DNA of 64,000 nt. Source: Ardenticatenaceae bacterium (GTDB taxonomy: Bacteria; Chloroflexota; Anaerolineae; Promineifilales; Promineifilaceae). Position 1 is the first letter of the stretch, and each line of letters begins with the position of its first letter. Below are positions 45,253 through 54,402 of this stretch, piece after piece. Below the pieces are notes generated by a model, which saw only the letters and a program-made list of their open reading frames with translations, searched no databases and was not told the DNA's origin. The translations under genes and the position numbers were made by a program. Location: positions 682,001-746,000 of the forward strand of contig JACKBN010000002.1 of NCBI GenBank assembly GCA_020634565.1, written 5' to 3'.

Positions 45253-45368
45253 ATAAAAAGCGGGCTAGGTGTTCGCTGTAAATAAACATTGCAGCTAAAC
45301 ACGTGGGTTAAAGCAAACGCGACCTTTGCCTGTAACAAAAACGTTCACCTTAACACTAGACCCGCTTT
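45253..45368 (-). ncRNA. Structured 5' leader of hppA, candidate riboswitch or attenuator
   Basis: Within the hppA leader, AGCGGG (45366-45361) plus CTAG and TGTT pair with AACA, CTAG and CCCGCT (45264-45259) to close an element of about 108 bases, followed by a U-run. Inside I can draw GTTAAGG/CTTTAAC enclosing two small helices (GTGAAC/GTTAC and GCAAA/TTTGC), and a separate GCTG/CAGC hairpin. It does not match a tRNA or any riboswitch consensus I can recall. The closing helix plus U-run could act as a terminator. Confidence 0.6.
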
Positions 45369-45417
45369 TCTCTGTTTGGATTTAAAATGCCCCCAGAGGT
45401 GGAGGCATGGACGCACG

Positions 45418-45446
45418 ATTGTAACGAATTGCACAAGCTATGTCAA
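45418..45446 (-). promoter_or_regulatory. Sigma70-type promoter of hppA
   Basis: Minus-strand TTGACA (45446-45441), 17-base spacer, TACAAT (45423-45418). Near-consensus in both boxes and spacing. Confidence 0.85.
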
Positions 45447-45505
45447 AAATCATTACAGGGGGTAGAACGGGGAGAAACGGCCGTCTTTAGCAACGGCCGT
45501 ACCAC

Positions 45506-45541
45506 AAAAAAAGAGCCTAAAAAGTGATTTTCAGGCTCTTT
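45506..45541 (-). terminator. Intrinsic terminator of the 45564-46331 gene
   Basis: Stem AAAGAGCCT/AGGCTCTTT, followed by a T7 run on the minus strand. Two ACGGCCGT copies 14 bases apart lie just beyond it (near 45478 and 45492). Confidence 0.88.
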
Positions 45542-45563
45542 ACATCAACATGATTGGCTAAAA

Positions 45564-46331
45564 TCAACCCTGATTGGCCGAACGCCACCAGCGGTAATAT
45601 TTGCCGCGCAGTTCATCCCGCGATGGCAATGGATAGTAAACAAAGTTATCGCCATTGCCCAGATAAATACCATTCTTGATCATGCGATAAGGATACTCAA
45701 CTGATTCCACACGGTTCACAATCTTGGAATGAATCTGTTTTCCCCGCACCTCCAGCAAACATTCCCGCAGGTGGTGGATAAAACCATAGGGCAAGTCACG
45801 AATCGCGCCGTGCTCAGGATCTTCAGCCAGTTCACCCAGCTGCAAGTCTACAAAACAAACCGCAGGAAAATGAACCAGGCTGTTCGGATTTTGGGTCAGG
45901 AATTCGTAATATTGCTTGGGATTCAGTGTACTGACCACCAGGGGATGCACAGGAGCAATTTCCTGATACATGTTTAACTCATCCAATTTTCCCGGCAAAG
46001 TCGGGCTGGGATCCAGGCCCAATACTTCACCATAGGACGTAACTAGATAAAGCTTCTGCATGGCTTCAACAGGTACATGCTCCAACACACGATAGGTGGA
46101 AATGTATACAGAGCGTTTTGGCATACCGTTTGGATGCGGCACACAACGCTCGATACCGGCGTCAATCTTAAAAAATTCGTGCCGGAAATCCGGGTCCAGT
46201 TCAATAAACATGGCCTGGCCATGGAGTTTTTTGTGGGTGCCAACGGCATAATAGGTGCCAAATTCATCAGGCGGCAGCATGGAAGCAATGAGAGCTTCAG
46301 GGATGAGCGAAAAATACAAATGTACAGTCAT
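45564..46331 (-). CDS. Conserved-looking protein of unknown function
   Basis: The 255-aa soluble protein shows no family motif that I know. It begins MTVHLYFSLIPEALIASMLPPDEFGTYYAVG, given here as MTVHLYFSLI and PPDEFGTYYAVG. It contains a regular mix of strands and helices with YISTYRVLEHVPVEAM and YEFLTQNPNSLVHFP. It ends in an aromatic tail, YYPLPSRDELRGKYYRWWRS. No Cys-pair zinc site, Walker motif, signal peptide or membrane span is visible. The start is ATG 46331, with GGAAG nine bases upstream; an in-frame TTG three codons earlier overlaps that site. It has its own terminator and lies alone between hppA and acs. It could be a small-molecule-binding or structural protein; no function is proposed. 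Confidence 0.75.
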   Translation of the reverse strand: MTVHLYFSLIPEALIASMLPPDEFGTYYAVGTHKKLHGQAMFIELDPDFRHEFFKIDAGIERCVPHPNGMPKRSVYISTYRVLEHVPVEAMQKLYLVTSYGEVLGLDPSPTLPGKLDELNMYQEIAPVHPLVVSTLNPKQYYEFLTQNPNSLVHFPAVCFVDLQLGELAEDPEHGAIRDLPYGFIHHLRECLLEVRGKQIHSKIVNRVESVEYPYRMIKNGIYLGNGDNFVYYPLPSRDELRGKYYRWWRSANQG

Positions 46332-46673
46332 GAGGTCCAACTTCCTTTTCTTCCAAGGGTGAGGTCTAACAAAATCTGGTGCCTATATTCATAGTTTTAG
46401 GCAAATCACAATAGTAACAATAGGCGGAAAGTGGAGGTGATAATTGTCACGTATCAGTAATTATGGGGGTAAACGGCCGTTTTTGCCACTCGCAAGCCAC
46501 ATTTTACTGTATTTGACTGAAAATTCCTGTCTCCTTAACTAAACCGATCGGCAGCAGCTGCGTTACGGCCGTTTGATACTGCCACAAAGAAGTTCGCTGC
46601 ACCGGCAACCTGGCACAAAAAAAGGCTGGCGTTCGTACAAACGCCAGCCCTTGCTCACCAAACTAAATCCAGG
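46332..46673. other. Intergenic region between acs and the unknown gene
   Basis: About 340 bases with two ACGGCCGT copies (near 46483 and 46564) and the acs terminator at its right end. It should hold the promoter of the 45564-46331 gene, but no box pair is clear. No coding frame is convincing. Confidence 0.5.
46616..46650 (-). terminator. Intrinsic terminator of acs
   Basis: Perfect stem GGCTGGCGTT/AACGCCAGCC with a short loop and a T7 run on the minus strand, 24 bases past the acs stop. Confidence 0.93.
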
Positions 46674-48584
46674 CTAATCCGCCAGGGTAGACAAATCCCC
46701 TTCGTCTTGACCCATGACGCGGGCCTTGAGAATGCGGCGCATGATCTTGCCAGAGCGAGTCTTGGGCAAACTATCCACAAACTCCACTGTCGCGGGTTTG
46801 GCAATCGGCCCCATCTCGTGGCCAACATGATCACGCAAGGCCATCGAGAGCTTCTCGCTGGGTTCGTACCCCTGCCGCAAAATGCAGTACGCCTTGATGA
46901 TATTACCCTTCACCTCATTCGGATCGGGCACACCAATGCAGGCCGCTTCGGCCACCGCCTCGTGACTCACCAGGGCGCTCTCAATTTCGGCCGTGCCCAG
47001 CCGGTAGCCAGACACCTTAATCACATCGTCAATACGGCCGATTACCCAAATGTAGCCATCCTCATCCTTTTTGGCGCTGTCGCCCGGCAGGTACCAACCC
47101 TGGTCAGCAAAACGCGACCAATACTGCGTTACATACCGGTCCGGGTCCTGGAAGATGGTGCGCAGCATGCCTGGCCAGGGGCTTTTTACCACCAAATACC
47201 CTTCTTCATTGGCAGGAACGGGATCACCTTCTTCATCAACCACATCAATCTGCACACCGGGGAAGGCGCGGGTGGCAGAACCGGGCTTCAGCGGCACACT
47301 GGGTAACGGCGTAATCATGTAGCCGCCCGTTTCTGTTTGCCACCACGTATCCATAATGGGGCAGCGCTCCTTGCCGATGACGCGGTAATACCACTTCCAG
47401 GCCTCTGGATTGATCGGCTCACCCACGGAACCAAGTAGGCGCAGGCTGGAAAGATCATGCTTATCGGGCCAGCTTTCGCCAAAGCGCATCAGGCCGCGAA
47501 TGGCAGTAGGTGCCGTGTACAGAATGGTAATGTGGTATTTGGCTACTAGCGACCACCAGCGATCCGGATATGGATGCGTTGGCGCACCTTCATACATGAA
47601 GCTGGTTGCCCCCAAAATCAGCGGCGCGTAAACAATGTAGCTGTGGCCAGTAATCCAGCCAGGGTCCGCCGCACACCACCAAATGTCCTCCGGCCGAATA
47701 TCAAATACCCATTTCAAGGTAGTCGATGTCCACACCATGTAACCGCCATGTGTGTGCAAAATCGCTTTGGGCTTGCCGGTGGTACCAGAGGTGTACAGGA
47801 TAAACAGCGGATCTTCCGCATCCATCACCTCGGTTTTGGCGCTGGCATCCGCGACCGGTAAGCTCATGAGATCGTGATACCAGTAGTCACGGCCGTGTAC
47901 CATTTCCACATCGTGCCCGGTGCGCTTCACGCAAATGACGGATTGAATGGTTCCAGCCCGATCAACCGCTTCGTTGGCGATTTTCTTGAGCTCAATAATA
48001 TCACCGCGCAGCCAGGCACCGTCACAGGTGATAAGCAGCTTGGAACGGCTGTCGTCAATGCGGCCTAGCAGCGCTTCGGTAGAAAAGCCACCATAAACAA
48101 CAGAATGCATTGCCCCAATTTTGGCACAGGCCAGCATGGCAATCATCAGTTCCGGGATGCGGCCCATATAAATGGTGACCCGATCCCCTTTGCCAATACC
48201 CATCGAGCGGAGGACGCTGGCAAATTTGCAAACTTCGTGGTTGAGCTGCTGGTAGGTGTAGACGCGGCTGTCTCCTTTTTCACCCTCGAAGATGAGGGCA
48301 GCTTTGTTGCGCGTGGCGGTGCGCATGTGCCGATCCAGGGCATTGTGGATGATGTTCACTTTGGCATTAACAAACCATTTGTAGAAGGGGGCATTGCTAT
48401 CATCCAGCACAGTTTCCCAAGGCTTGTACCATTCATAATTCTCAGCAGCGATTTTCCCCCAAAATCCGGCTAAATCGGCCGTAGCAGCTGCATGAACTTT
48501 CTCGTAATCTGGAACATGTGCTCGTTGGATAATTTCAGGTGCGGGATAGTACACATCACCTGTCATGCCATCGTTATCTGCCAT
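46674..48584 (-). CDS. acs: Acetyl-CoA synthetase
   Basis: The 636-aa ANL-family enzyme has the AMP-binding loop LYTSGTTGKPKAILHTHGGY, WWCAADPGWITGHSY, the adenylate motif DTWWQTETGG, the hinge region GRIDDVIKVSGYRLGTAEIE and the catalytic Lys in LPKTRSGKIMRR near the C-terminus. That Lys is the residue acetylated for regulation in Acs proteins. It makes acetyl-CoA from acetate, ATP and CoA in the cytoplasm. AAGGAGG lies eight bases before the ATG. The gene diverges from the sensor kinase at 48892 across a 307-base region. It contains just one ACGGCCGT copy. Confidence 0.97.
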   Translation of the reverse strand: MADNDGMTGDVYYPAPEIIQRAHVPDYEKVHAAATADLAGFWGKIAAENYEWYKPWETVLDDSNAPFYKWFVNAKVNIIHNALDRHMRTATRNKAALIFEGEKGDSRVYTYQQLNHEVCKFASVLRSMGIGKGDRVTIYMGRIPELMIAMLACAKIGAMHSVVYGGFSTEALLGRIDDSRSKLLITCDGAWLRGDIIELKKIANEAVDRAGTIQSVICVKRTGHDVEMVHGRDYWYHDLMSLPVADASAKTEVMDAEDPLFILYTSGTTGKPKAILHTHGGYMVWTSTTLKWVFDIRPEDIWWCAADPGWITGHSYIVYAPLILGATSFMYEGAPTHPYPDRWWSLVAKYHITILYTAPTAIRGLMRFGESWPDKHDLSSLRLLGSVGEPINPEAWKWYYRVIGKERCPIMDTWWQTETGGYMITPLPSVPLKPGSATRAFPGVQIDVVDEEGDPVPANEEGYLVVKSPWPGMLRTIFQDPDRYVTQYWSRFADQGWYLPGDSAKKDEDGYIWVIGRIDDVIKVSGYRLGTAEIESALVSHEAVAEAACIGVPDPNEVKGNIIKAYCILRQGYEPSEKLSMALRDHVGHEMGPIAKPATVEFVDSLPKTRSGKIMRRILKARVMGQDEGDLSTLAD

Positions 48585-48891
48585 TAAAAAACCTCCTTAC
48601 GGGAATATGAATGGGTTGAATGAGTTACTGGTATTGAATCAGGCTATAGCCATGATTAGTCGGGTCATCTAGCCTGGTAAAAATACCGGCCAGTGGAGTA
48701 AATTTCTCTTTCTTTAGTATAGGTCGAAATTTTGGAATCGTAAAACTTTTGTTAGCAGAAATGTCTTATTTAACGCTAAGTTTTTGTTTGTTATGATTTT
48801 TTTATGCGAGCCAGTGGTTTGCTATTACGCAAAGACAAGTGACTTTTCTGATTTTGTCATGTCACCCATTTGATTTGGCAATTATATTCAA
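48585..48891. other. Divergent promoter region between acs and sensor kinase
   Basis: 307 AT-rich bases with the acs Shine-Dalgarno at the left edge. It must carry outward promoters for both genes. I could not place boxes with confidence, and there is no ACGGCCGT copy and no coding frame. Confidence 0.45.
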
Positions 48892-51800
48892 ATGAACCAA
48901 GTACCCTTAGCTCTCTTTTCGGCCGTCTTACCGCTAATTTTTATTGGCATGCTTACTGGCGTGCTGGCCATCTTCACCTGGTCCAAACGGCGACATGCTA
49001 ACTGGACGGTGGAGATTACGCTGCTGCTATTTTTCTTGTTTATTTGGACTTTTGGTTACGCGGCTGAACTTTCACTTGAACCACTTAGCAGAAAGTTGGT
49101 CATGGCTCAGGTGCAATATATTGGCATTACGGCCGTTCCCTTCTTCTGGCTCACCTTTGCCCTCAAATTTTCTGGTTACGGCCGTTGGCTTACCCAAAAG
49201 CATGTCATCCTCCTCTCCGTTGTCCCCATTGTCACCCTGATGCTGGCCATTACCAACCAGTGGCACGGCCTGATCTGGCAGCACATGACGCTGGACGATT
49301 CCGGCCCCATTGTCATCATGAAGCTTACGCATGGCATTTGGTTTTGGGTGTTTAACATTATTGCCCAAATTTACGTGGTGGTTGGCTCCTTCATTTTGTT
49401 GGTTCACCTGAACAGCATCCATGCCCGGCATCACTGGCGGGTCAGGCTGCTGGCATTCTTGCCGCTCATTCCGCTCATTGGCAATCTCATCTATTTGCTT
49501 GATCTGGTGCCAATTCCTGGCCTGGATTTAACGCCCTATGCATTTGCCGTCAGTGGCTTTCTGGTGGCCTGGGGCATCTACCGGTTGGAACTGTTTGATA
49601 TCAATCCGATTGCCCGACAAACGGCCGTTGGCAGCATTCGGGATGGGTTGATGGTTCTAGACAACCAGCAGCGCATCATCGACATTAATCCGGCAGCCAG
49701 TTTGATTGTGGGCAAAGCCGCCAACGAGGTGATTGGCAAACATATCCTCTCGGTCATTCGCAGCAAGCCAGAGCTTACAGCCACCTACAAGCGCATTATG
49801 GAAGCCACCAGCGCATCCGTTTTTGATCTGACGTTTAACGGCCGTTCTTACGACATCAGCCTTTCCAAAGTAAAAGGGGAGCTGGATGTTCAGCGTGGGT
49901 GGATTATCGCCTTACGCGACATTACCGAACGCAAACAAGCGGAAAGAGCCCTGGCCCATCAAAAGGCCATCTTTGAAGGGATTGCCAAAATTGCCCGTGC
50001 CCTGGCGGAAGGCCTGGAACCGAAAGTCCGATTCCAAAATGCAGTAAACGCCACCGCTGAACTGGCTGGCGCTGAAAACAGCAGCCTGTTTCTGTTTAAT
50101 GAACGGAAAGAAATCGTCCATATTTACTTCTCGCATGATGCAACGCCAGACGCAACCCTAAAAGGTTTTCTAAGACAAGTAATCACCACCGGGTTATTAG
50201 GCTGGATATTAAAACATAAGTCATTGGTCATTATTCGGAATACGAATGAAGACGATCGCTGGGTGAAAGCAGGGCACAATGCGCGGGAAACATTATCTGT
50301 GCTGGCAATTCCTATCATCAACAAAGAACATCTAATTGGCATTCTCATGCTTGAGCATTCGCAGCCAGACTACTTTAAGCCAGAAATGGCTGAAGTGCTG
50401 GAAGCAACTACCAACCAATTGGCCTTGGCGCTGGAAAATGTGCGCATTTCCGAGCTGGAAATTCAGCACGCCGCCCAACAAAAGACCTTGTATCAGGTCC
50501 TGCGCCAGTTAAATTTGCATCTGGATTCCCAGACGGTGATTCAAAACACGGTGAATATTATTCAGGAGCATATTGCCTGGACGGCCGTTCACATCATCGT
50601 GCCCAAAGAAGATGAAACTGGCTTTGTTGTGGAAGCCACAACCTGCAAAAATGCCCAAAACGCTCTGCTGCTCGCCGAATCCAAAAAAGTTCAGGACATC
50701 ATTCAAGATGCTTTCATTTCCGGGAAAACCAAAACGGTTGCCAACATGAAAGCTCTGACGACTAAAGAGAAGGCACTGCCCTTCAACAGCATGATTGTTG
50801 TACCCATGATCTATCAGAAGGAAAAATTGGGGGTATTTGTCGCGCAGGATGCGAAGACGGCCGTTTTTAACACCGAAGAATCCTGGCTGGCTGAATCTTT
50901 AGCTGAAGCATGCGCCCTGGCCTTGAGCAATGCCCAGTTGCATAATCAAACCAAGTTGCAGCTGCGTGAGCAAACCGCCATTCGGCAGGCAGTAGCAGCC
51001 ATCACCTCCACGCTGGACCTGCCTACCCTGTTGGAACAGCTTGCTCAGCAAATGGGCGAGGCCGTCCATGCCACCAGCGTGCTGATTCACGCCTACGAAT
51101 CGACCACCAAACGGTCCCAAATTTTGGCCCGCTTCCATTCCGACGACGCGACTGTAGAAGAGCGTACCCGGTGCGAACAATGGCGGCAGCAAATCAATAC
51201 CAACCACCTCACCGACAAGCTCAAAAGAACCCTCATTCTCAATAATCCTAAAAATAAAAATGGCGCGGCCCAAAACGGTGAAGTCAATCCGATCGTGACC
51301 CTGCCCCTGCATGTGGGCCATAAAACCATCGCGTTTGCGGAGCTGTGGAACAGCCGTGGCAAACGTGATTTTACCCAGAAAGAGATCGGCCTGGCACGCA
51401 CCATCGCCCAGCATGCCGCCATCGCCATCGAAAACGCCAACCTGTTCCAGGCAATTGACGAAGAGCAAGGTCGCCTGAACGCCCTCATCCAGGCCAGTCG
51501 GGATGGCATTATTCTTGTGGGAACCAACCGCCGCATCCTGATTGGCAATGAAATGGCGCAGCAAATGCTGGCGCAGCCAGATATGCCCACTGAATGGTAC
51601 GATCTGCCGCTGGCCCGCGTGTTGAAACCGCTAAAAGAAAAGTACGCCCAAGAAGTGCGGCAGATGCAGATGATTCCTGTTGAGCAAGAGATGAAAACCG
51701 GTGAATTTGAGCTGAACGGGAAAATTATTTGCTGGCAAAATATTCCCGTGAATGCCGATGAGCAGTCCATTGGCCATCTATTGCTGCTGCGTGATGTGAC

Positions 51801-52551
51801 GGATGAGCGACTGCTCGAAAGAATGCGTGATGATCTAACCCGCACCATGGTTCATGATTTGCGCAATCCGATTGGGGCTACCAAAATGTCGCTCGACCTG
51901 CTCATGATGACGGGCCGGAAAGAGATGTCAGAAAACAGCCTCTCGCTGGTTGAACGCGCCCAAAGCATCACCGAAAGAACGCTGGATCTGGTTAATCAGA
52001 TTCTGGACATTAGCCAGTTAGAAAATGGCAAAATGCCGATTGAATATAAATCGTTTAATTTGCGTGCCCTGGTTAATGAAATACTGAATGTACAAACGCC
52101 CATCGCCACAGAAAAGAATATTTTGCTCGAAGTGAGCCTCCCTAACGACCTCCCACCGGTGTGGGCAGACCGCAAACTGATGGGCCGTGTTTTGCAAAAT
52201 ATTGTGGGCAATGCGCTGAAGTTTACGCCTGAGGGTGGTACGATAGCTATTGGGTTGAGAAACGGCCGTCTTCAACCCAACCACCCCATCGAACTGACCA
52301 TCTCAGACACAGGCGCTGGCATCCCGGCCAACTTGCGCCCGCGCCTCTTCCACAAGTTTGCCACTGGTGAACAGGTGGAACGCGGCAATGGGTTGGGCCT
52401 CGCCTTCTGCAAGATGGTGCAAGACAATCATGGGGAAAAAATAGAAATTCTGGATTCTGGTCCCCAAGGCACCACCTTTTTGTTGACACTATCCACCACG
52501 GGGCCAGAAAAAGTTTTGGCCTCCTCCACCCTGGAAGCCATAAGCGTCTAA
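48892..52551 (+). CDS. Membrane sensor histidine kinase: 7TM, PAS, three GAF, PAS, HisKA, HATPase
   Basis: The 1219-aa kinase starts with a seven-span membrane sensor (residues 1-235; the 7TM-HK N-terminal type). It continues with PAS (~245-345, ending in the PAC-like RDITERKQAE), GAF (~355-520), GAF (~530-690), GAF (~695-850) and a second PAS (~860-970). The transmitter is complete: H-box MVHDLRNPIGA with His 988, N-box NIVGNALKFTPEGG, G1 ISDTGAGIP and G2 GNGLGLAFCKMV. No receiver domain is fused and no response regulator is adjacent, so it is an orphan sensor whose partner is elsewhere. Ligands of the GAF domains (cyclic nucleotides, haem, others) cannot be read. It ends in a G/C-rich hairpin shared with the convergent gene. 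Confidence 0.95.
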   Translation: MNQVPLALFSAVLPLIFIGMLTGVLAIFTWSKRRHANWTVEITLLLFFLFIWTFGYAAELSLEPLSRKLVMAQVQYIGITAVPFFWLTFALKFSGYGRWLTQKHVILLSVVPIVTLMLAITNQWHGLIWQHMTLDDSGPIVIMKLTHGIWFWVFNIIAQIYVVVGSFILLVHLNSIHARHHWRVRLLAFLPLIPLIGNLIYLLDLVPIPGLDLTPYAFAVSGFLVAWGIYRLELFDINPIARQTAVGSIRDGLMVLDNQQRIIDINPAASLIVGKAANEVIGKHILSVIRSKPELTATYKRIMEATSASVFDLTFNGRSYDISLSKVKGELDVQRGWIIALRDITERKQAERALAHQKAIFEGIAKIARALAEGLEPKVRFQNAVNATAELAGAENSSLFLFNERKEIVHIYFSHDATPDATLKGFLRQVITTGLLGWILKHKSLVIIRNTNEDDRWVKAGHNARETLSVLAIPIINKEHLIGILMLEHSQPDYFKPEMAEVLEATTNQLALALENVRISELEIQHAAQQKTLYQVLRQLNLHLDSQTVIQNTVNIIQEHIAWTAVHIIVPKEDETGFVVEATTCKNAQNALLLAESKKVQDIIQDAFISGKTKTVANMKALTTKEKALPFNSMIVVPMIYQKEKLGVFVAQDAKTAVFNTEESWLAESLAEACALALSNAQLHNQTKLQLREQTAIRQAVAAITSTLDLPTLLEQLAQQMGEAVHATSVLIHAYESTTKRSQILARFHSDDATVEERTRCEQWRQQINTNHLTDKLKRTLILNNPKNKNGAAQNGEVNPIVTLPLHVGHKTIAFAELWNSRGKRDFTQKEIGLARTIAQHAAIAIENANLFQAIDEEQGRLNALIQASRDGIILVGTNRRILIGNEMAQQMLAQPDMPTEWYDLPLARVLKPLKEKYAQEVRQMQMIPVEQEMKTGEFELNGKIICWQNIPVNADEQSIGHLLLLRDVTDERLLERMRDDLTRTMVHDLRNPIGATKMSLDLLMMTGRKEMSENSLSLVERAQSITERTLDLVNQILDISQLENGKMPIEYKSFNLRALVNEILNVQTPIATEKNILLEVSLPNDLPPVWADRKLMGRVLQNIVGNALKFTPEGGTIAIGLRNGRLQPNHPIELTISDTGAGIPANLRPRLFHKFATGEQVERGNGLGLAFCKMVQDNHGEKIEILDSGPQGTTFLLTLSTTGPEKVLASSTLEAISV

Positions 52552-52576
52552 AAGCCCTTAGCCTCTCAAAAACGAA

Positions 52577-52607
52577 AAGCCGGCGCAACCAAACGCTGCG
52601 CCGGCTC
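52577..52607. terminator. Hairpin terminator between convergent genes
   Basis: Perfect stem GCCGGCGCA/TGCGCCGGC with a nine-base loop. A T-run follows on the minus strand, so it mainly serves the 52633-53160 gene. Confidence 0.85.
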
Positions 52608-52632
52608 AAATCAAACTATTAGCAAAAGAAAT

Positions 52633-53160
52633 TTAGCCACCCACATGGTTCATCGGGCGAACCAGATTTCCCTGACCACTGATGGTATAAACGTGATATT
52701 CCCAGGTGCCCCAAATAGCCCAGTCGGGATTGCCCGTGTAGCGCGGGTCTGTTTCGTGGACAATCAGGTAGTTGTACTGGCCATTGTCATCATAGCCGCT
52801 GCAATTAATGTGATTCTGAATCCAGCCAGAGTCCATAAAGGGATTATTCTCAAATGAACCACGGTAGTTAACCACGTAATCACAGCTTGTAAGGGTCGCC
52901 TGATCAAGCTCGGCTACAGAGCCTACAGTGCCTTGAATACGGCCGTCTCCCAAATCCCAGTAGTAATCACCATTGGCGTCATAGGCGTACAAAGACGTGT
53001 AATGTCCATTGACTTTCACTCCTTCATCTGGGTAACCATTGTCGTCAGCATCCCATTTGCCATCATGGCCAGGAACGGTTGTACCCGCAAAAGCAGCGGG
53101 AACAGCAACCAAAATACCAAACAAAACTGCCAGTAAAATTACCAAACGATACTTTTTCAT
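52633..53160 (-). CDS. Secreted acidic protein with EF-hand-like Asp-rich loops
   Basis: The 175-aa protein begins MKKYRLVILLAVLFGILVAVPAAFA, a clear Sec signal peptide with cleavage after AFA (given as MKKYRLVILL and VPAAFA). The mature part has two Asp-rich loops like calcium-binding DxDxDG sites: DGKWDADDNGYPDEG and YDANGDYYWDLGD. It also has two Cys (TSCDYV and INCSGYD) that could form a disulfide, and a Trp/Tyr-rich C-terminal half (DWAIWGTWEYHVYTI). I know no named family. A small calcium-dependent surface or matrix protein is possible. The start is ATG 53160, with GGAGG upstream. The gene has its own terminator. Confidence 0.82.
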   Translation of the reverse strand: MKKYRLVILLAVLFGILVAVPAAFAGTTVPGHDGKWDADDNGYPDEGVKVNGHYTSLYAYDANGDYYWDLGDGRIQGTVGSVAELDQATLTSCDYVVNYRGSFENNPFMDSGWIQNHINCSGYDDNGQYNYLIVHETDPRYTGNPDWAIWGTWEYHVYTISGQGNLVRPMNHVGG

Positions 53161-53527
53161 GTTTTCCTCCAAACATTACAAGGACTAGCAAACACAGCGG
53201 AACATTGCGTCTGCAAATTTATAAAATAAGCAAACAAATGAAGCGCATCACCTCCTTCCTCTCTCTAAAATAAGCATATGAAGTTGTAAGGATAAATGGT
53301 TGGCCAGTTCGAGAGTCAGATGTCTCATTTTGATAGATCTGACGAAATTAAAAGACAGGCACGAATTGCATTACAAGAACAAATTTTATGACTTTTTTAT
53401 AATAGGAAGTTGAACTTACGCTAACTGTTACAGATGGCTGATCGCATCTCAACATTTTGCAATTGAACTTTTTTTGTTACAGTATTTCGCATCCTGAATG
53501 ACAAATAAGGCGACAAAAGGAATCGTT
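53161..53527. other. Intergenic region before PPK2 gene
   Basis: About 365 AT-rich bases between divergent genes (secreted protein on the minus strand, PPK2 on the plus strand). It should hold both promoters. No tandem repeat, ACGGCCGT copy or coding frame was found, and no box pair could be fixed reliably. Confidence 0.45.
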
Positions 53528-54331
53528 ATGCCCCACACTCATCGCTTAATGGCGGAACGGCCGTTTAACCTGGAAGCTCTCCCTACAGATGGAAAACAGT
53601 TTCATCCCAACCGGGATGAGGCTGAAACCGAATTTAAGGCGCTGCGTAAAGAGTTCGTCCAGCTGCAGCGGCAGCTATATGCTGAAGGCAAACAAAAGCT
53701 GCTGATTGTGCTGCAAGCGATGGACGCTGGTGGCAAGGACGGCACCATTCGCAACATCCTCAAGGGCGTCAATCCCCAGGGGGTGCGCGTGCATTCCTTT
53801 AAAGTGCCTTCAAAAGAAGAGCTGGCACACGACTTTTTGTGGCGCATCCACAAAGCGGTACCAGCCCAAGGCATGATTGGCGTGTTCAATCGGTCTCATT
53901 ACGAAGATGTGTTGGTGGTTCGGGTGCATGACATCGTGCCAGAAGCCGTATGGCGGCCACGCTACGAGCAAATCAATAATTTTGAAAAGCTGCTGCATGA
54001 CACCGGCACGCGAATCCTAAAATTTTATCTGCACATCTCAAAAGATGAGCAAAAAGAGCGGTTTCAATCACGACTGGATGAGCCAGAGAAAAATTGGAAA
54101 TTTTCTTTGGAGGATCTGGAAAAACGCAAGTTCTGGCCCCATTACATGACCGCCTATGAGGAGATGTTACAGCAATGCAGCACAGAGTGGGCACCGTGGT
54201 ATGTAGTGCCCGCCAACCAAAAATGGTATCGCAATCTCACCATTATGCGCACCATTGTGCAAACATTACGCGACATGAATCCGCAATACCCAGAAGCAGA
54301 AGCGAATCTGGATCAGGTTGTCATTGAGTAG
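53528..54331 (+). CDS. ppk2: Polyphosphate kinase 2 family protein
   Basis: The 267-aa P-loop protein has Walker A MDAGGKDGTIRNIL (GGKDG is the PPK2 form), the FNRSHYEDVLVVRVH motif with the second catalytic Asp, and ILKFYLHISKDEQKERFQSRLDEPEKNWKFS (given here as ILKFYLHISKDEQ and RLDEPEKNWKFS), typical of the family lid. PPK2 enzymes move phosphate between polyphosphate and nucleotides, most often making ADP or ATP from AMP or ADP. Class (I, II or III) cannot be settled by eye; the single-domain length fits class I or III. I start at ATG 53528, with AAGGA upstream; ten codons of extra frame precede it. Confidence 0.93.
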   Translation: MPHTHRLMAERPFNLEALPTDGKQFHPNRDEAETEFKALRKEFVQLQRQLYAEGKQKLLIVLQAMDAGGKDGTIRNILKGVNPQGVRVHSFKVPSKEELAHDFLWRIHKAVPAQGMIGVFNRSHYEDVLVVRVHDIVPEAVWRPRYEQINNFEKLLHDTGTRILKFYLHISKDEQKERFQSRLDEPEKNWKFSLEDLEKRKFWPHYMTAYEEMLQQCSTEWAPWYVVPANQKWYRNLTIMRTIVQTLRDMNPQYPEAEANLDQVVIE

Positions 54332-54402
54332 CGCGTTGACAGACGGCCGTCTCAATGGCATCATTATCCATCTTTTAATACACAATTTCTTGAGGGAGAG
54401 AA

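Noticed and set aside
45253..45368. tRNA-like reading of the hppA leader
   Set aside because: It has CTAGTG...AAGG words and a G/C closing helix, but the span is too long and there is no acceptor-length stem, anticodon arm or GTTCGA T-loop.
54332..54402. Manganese (yybP-ykoY) riboswitch before terC
   Set aside because: The gap is only 71 bases and lacks the paired-loop consensus.
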